Notes under the pieces: generated by a model
What the model saw: only the letters and a program-made list of their open reading frames with translations
The model's database searches: none
What the model was told of the DNA's origin: nothing
Position numbers and translations under genes: made by a program
In this document: in pieces, positions 59,839 through 64,000 of the stretch
Numbering within the stretch: the first letter of the stretch is position 1
Layout: every line of letters begins with the position of its first letter
DNA from: Amborella trichopoda
Taxonomy: Eukaryota > Streptophyta > Magnoliopsida > Amborellales > Amborellaceae
Assembly: GCF_000471905.2 (NCBI RefSeq)
Contig: NW_006496119.1
Span: 1,172,558 to 1,236,557 of the forward strand
DNA: 64,000 nt
Direction: 5' to 3'

Positions 59839-62800
59839 ATGGCTGCTAGGTTCCGTAGCCCATTTATCCGGATTGGGGATTTTCTTATCCCCTTATTCGA
59901 GAGTGTCCCCAGGGACCAAGGTCTTTTGACTTCGTTCCCGACCATCCTCTTGGGCAAAGACCCCTTGTAGTGCTCCTAGGTCTTAACCTGGACCGGTGTA
60001 ATGGTCCCTCACTCCCCATCTATTTGCTCGTGGAAACTCCATCAAGGCGCCTTGCATGGGTAGCACTTATGTTGCCCCACACAGTATACACATAGCCACC
60101 AGCAAGTCACTTACCAGTCGAGCTCTTGAGGTATGCCAGAAGGCTGCCCAAGCCCTTTCTGCAAAAGGCAAGCAAGTTGTTATTCCTCCTGTGGGTCGCC
60201 ATAAGTCTACCCCCCACATTCCTGTACCATTAGTCTCTATCCCTAAAGGCTCAAAACATTGAGGTGAAAACCCCACGGTTTCCATCCCTCACACACACCA
60301 CAAGGCTCATGGGTCACCCACTCGAGCCACACCTCAGGGCAACCCTTCTATTACTTTGAGTTCGTGTCCAAGATCGAACCTTCCAAGGCCAGATCCTGCG
60401 CACGCTACTCATGTGCATCTCACTGCTCTGGGCAACGCCATTATTGCTCCAACTCGAGTATATAGAAGATGACCTTCTCATCCTCCTCCTATGCACACAC
60501 AAGCGCACCCCGTAAGGGGCATACCTGCACCTGTTCTATTACAGACACCTGCTTATAGTTCTCAGCCTCTTAAGGACAGATCACCTGCCCAAGCTTGGGT
60601 AGACCCCTAGGTCCCCCGTGATCCTTCTTCAAGGGGCACACACGCATCGCCATCTTAGGCCTCCCCTCGTCCTCGACTCAGGCCTCCTCATGAGTCGACC
60701 ATGCTCCTCTTTCATCGAGCAAGCACCCTCTTTCTCGAAGGTTTTCCCCAAGAGTACCATCCTGAAGCAGCCCCAACACTTTGTTCATGTCTTTGGAGCT
60801 CATAAGAGAGCTGGGGGCATGGACCTCACATAAGATCGAGCCCTTTGTCTTCCCCAGCCCAAGATGACTCCAGTTCTGGCCCTCATCCATTACCGCACCT
60901 GATGGAGATAACACTCTCCTGTGCTGGAAGAGTTGACCAGCCGCAACCTAGATCACATATTTGGAGCGAGGTCCATCAAAACCTCGAGACTAAATGCAAC
61001 ATAGGTCTATGAATTTTGACTAAAGAGGTGACTAAAGTAGTCAAAAGAGTCAATGTTGACGACCCTCTTCACCTGAATCCCTTCTACCCCCTTCAGATGA
61101 TAAAGCCTGAGGAAGAGCTCAATGAGCCCTGTGTTGTGGTTACTGTCGTAGAGGAGGACCAAGCCATTCAACAGCCACGATCCCAAGACCGTCGTGAACC
61201 GGCTCCTCAGTCACAATCCCAAGACCGACTAGAACCATCCCAAATGCAATCTACGTACAAAAGTAGAGTTTAGTTAGGGCATGCTGACACCTTACTGACT
61301 GGCCTACCATGTACGACCCGTCAAGCTCGCAAACCCTTTGTTGCCACTAACATCGACCCCCATAGTGAAACGGTCATCGTAATGGTTGTAAGTAAGCCCA
61401 GCTATGCACAGGAGGATCGCATGAACAAGTTCGAAGATATGGTGCACGTGATGATGGAAAAGATCGATCGTATTGACGCTGCACGCTAGTCGGCTAACCA
61501 TGACGCCAATTCCAATCACTCTGATGGTGTACCTCCACGACAGCCTCCTCCATCTACCTCACAGGACAATTCTATCCCTCATCCGAATTATCAGTCAGAT
61601 ATTGACGCTATGGTCACCCATAGACTAAAGAACAGACAAATTCCGGGCATACAGGGTGCGATGCCTTATCAAAGACCATATCCTTCCTATATTTATCAGG
61701 TCCCATTCCACTTTGACTATAAGAAAGGGATGTTTCCTCTATTCAGCAGAACCACCTCCCCAAACCAGCATATCGCCCACTACCAGGTAGCATGTCAGGA
61801 AACAGCAGCTGACGGGAGACTCCTTCTCCACCAGTTCGTTGAGACCCTTTGATGAACCAGTATTCCAATGGTATGCCCGAGTTCCTCCAAACTCGGTGCA
61901 TACATGGGAGGAGATGGAGAAATTGTTCTATCAACGCTTCAATGAGGTCGAGAGAGAAGTTCAATCCATCGAGCTTCTCACCTTGACTCAAGACCCTGAT
62001 GAGCCTATAGATCAATTCATATCAAGATGGAGAAACTTGGATTCCAGCTATCCTAATACTATGCTCAAGAAGGAAGCAGTCCAAACTTGTGTGCAAAACA
62101 TGCGACCTGAAATCGTTCTACATGTCGAGGTCTCTAATCTGACCTCCATGTCAGAGTTGATCTCTAAATCAGTTCGGATAGAAAGATTGTCACACCATCA
62201 AGGTGGGGTAGGACAACCACTACAAGTTCAATAAAAAATCGGGGCAATGGTCACTTTGAGAAGGAATGGGTCCTTGTGCTGTTCTAGTTATTATTGGAGC
62301 AGAATATGATCCATCTTCTAAAAACTAGGTTCCCTGAGCAATCTGGCCTTCACACTCAGGCAAATTATTGTGCCTACCATTGGAGGATCAATCATCCTAC
62401 AGATGACTGCTACACACTGAAGGATATCATTGAGGCCCGACTTTGGAAGGTCAGATAAAGCCTGAAGATTTAAAGGAGGCATTTGAGGCAACCGAGGCCT
62501 CCCATGCCGTAACCATTCAAGAGGAGGACGAAATGTCCGGTATCGTTTATGCCCTCTTCATTATAATGCTTCAGAAAGGTATAATCACACTAAAATAGGC
62601 AAGGCAACCCCGTCGCCTTTCTAAGGGGACTGAAGATCGTTGGTGTCCATTCCATCAGATTAGAAGTCATTATTTATAAGAATGCACAACTTTCCTTAAA
62701 ATAATCGTAGAGAAGATATGGGAGTGTCAAGAATTTTACAATCTCTCCGTAACTGATCCCCAGATCATTGAGGCAAGAAGATCTCACAAACCAGGACCTT

Positions 62801-64000
62801 CCTATCAATGACTCAGACTCTGTAGAACCCTCGACGTCCCAACCGTAGATGATCTATCATGGCCAAAGTCGACTTAAGTCTTCGAGGCGAGAAGGGATTC
62901 GCAAACCCAGTAAGACAAATCAAATAGCACCTCAGAACACCAGAAACAGACCGGCACCAAGAGCTGCTCGTTGAAGAAACAAGACTGCTCAACCCACAGT
63001 CAAGCAGGAATTTTTCCGGCCCCTTCTTCTGCTGCCAACTTTGCTGGACTTCATCCTCGGAACGATCCTTTTTCCTTCTTCATCCTGCCAAGAAGATGTC
63101 CCCATGCCATCTTCCACTCAGCAAACGTTCGATGAGGGTGACGATGCTAAAAGCACTCCTCAGCAGTCTAAGCAAGGGAAAGACCTAAAAGAGCCCCCTG
63201 CAACCGTCCAATCTTGGTGATGATGTAAAAAGCTGCCCAGATCGGTCTGATGAGGGGAATGACCTTAAAAGACCCCCACTTAACCCTTCTACACCTTCTT
63301 CTCTTGCTTCTCATTCTCTTTCTCCTATGTCTTCTTCAATGACCTTGATGTGCTTAGACTTCGAGGCTCTCCACTAGGAATACAAAGGAATCAATATAAC
63401 AAGGATGCAACGAAAGAGATTAAGAAAGACCCTGACAAGCAATTAAGAAAGACCTTGGCATAGGCAGTAGGATTCCCAATTGTTGCTAATGCCCTGGCAG
63501 CTAAAGCCAAGGCAGAGCCACCTACCACAAAGAAGCACAAGAAGTTGAAGCCAAAGAAGCCCCAGTGGCCCCCTGAGCCTGACTTCGAGCATAGATTAAG
63601 AGAATCGAGAGGGAAAAGCTTCTATTCTCAGGGAGATTGCCACATGGAACAAATTTTAGGACCAATACCCAGCACGGGGCAGATAAATCACAAATCAGAG
63701 AGAACGTTGCAGCCTCCATCGCAAAAGTCGGGCACCTTGAACTTCCCCAGTCTGCCACTGCCCCTTAATCTAAAGGCTAGTCTACCTATCCTATAGCTCC
63801 CTAAGCTTCTTCCTAATCCCATTACCTGAAACAATCCTCTTATTCTCCAATTTCCTGGGACCGCCCTCATCCCCTCCCAAAACCTCAAGCTTCTGTCACT
63901 CGAACCAAGCCTACCATGCAATCAAGTCAGCCAACCTGCCAAAATAAATCTGCTTTACCCAAAATTGCTCCTCAACCCAATATACCCACCAAATCAGTGG
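59839..64000 (+). pseudogene. Element A8 gag, broken, runs off the window
   Basis: Leader ATG at 59839 (MAARFRSPFIRIGDFL). Then come the Pro/Ser-rich leader, ILTKEVTKVVKRVNVDDPLH with LNPFYPLQ, the coiled segment EDRMNKFEDMVHVMMEKIDR (61411-61470), and the gag core IAHYQVACQETAADGRLLL and WYARVPPNSVHTWEEME (61770-62000). Two knuckles follow, CAYHWRINHPTDDC (62369-62410) and a second with the same CX2HX4HX4C spacing (62644-62685). The end is Pro-rich gag tail, just short of the protease, which would lie beyond 64000. Several breaks. It preserves gag order better than A3 does. Confidence 0.85.

Overview
This window looks like intergenic nuclear DNA of a flowering plant with a large, repeat-rich genome. 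I find no host gene, tRNA or rRNA gene in it. Nearly every base belongs to Ty3/gypsy LTR retrotransposon remnants, most of them cut, inverted or nested in one another. The plant assignment rests on Tat-lineage pol sequence with a second, archaeal-type RNase H, an ORF of the plant mobile domain (PMD) type, and plant-type primer-binding sites. The species cannot be named from this sequence. All elements are broken and are described here as fossils.

The copies fall into four families, which I label A to D. Family A has very long LTRs (about 3.1-3.6 kb, beginning TGTTTGAA and ending CA). Its primer-binding site is close to TGGCGACTCCACTGGGGA, its gag-protease is Tat-like, and downstream of the TATA box its LTR carries a CT tract followed by a degenerate tandem array. 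Family B also has long, array-filled LTRs, followed in the same orientation by an ORF of the PMD type. Family C is one 14.4-kb Tat-lineage element with both LTRs and a perfect 5-bp target duplication. Family D is one fragment of chromovirus pol (Tekay/Del-like).

Layout: 1-4269 B1 (minus; PMD ORF and 5' LTR); 4270-8719 A1 (plus; 3' internal end and 3' LTR); 8720-9060 unassigned; 9061-11905 B2 (plus LTR); 11911-26337 C (plus, complete, TSD GGCGT); 26343-27578 A2 (minus gag-protease piece); 27579-about 36430 A3 (plus; 5' LTR, gag, protease); 36431-37726 distal part of a PMD-type ORF (minus); 37727-40450 A4 (minus LTR piece); 40451-43830 B3 (minus; proximal PMD ORF and LTR); 43831-46151 A5 (minus; gag 5' part and LTR end); 46152-50085 A6 (plus; 5' LTR with an assembly gap, and leader); 50086-51515 D (minus); 51516-54130 A7 (minus; LTR and 3' internal end); 54131-56183 B4 (plus LTR); 56184-64000 A8 (plus; 5' LTR and gag, running off the window).

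The most notable material lies in the non-coding parts. LTRs of A and B share a short GCCGGC-centred module, in opposite orientations relative to LTR sense. The U3 regions of all four B copies carry arrays of a 13-14 nt word matching the core of the family A primer-binding site. One A LTR holds a piece of the family's own gag leader between two copies of a 346-bp-period duplication. Family C carries its own short-word arrays in the LTRs and on both sides of the coding region. Together these suggest that short satellite-like modules arise in, and move between, the LTRs and leaders of unrelated families in this genome.
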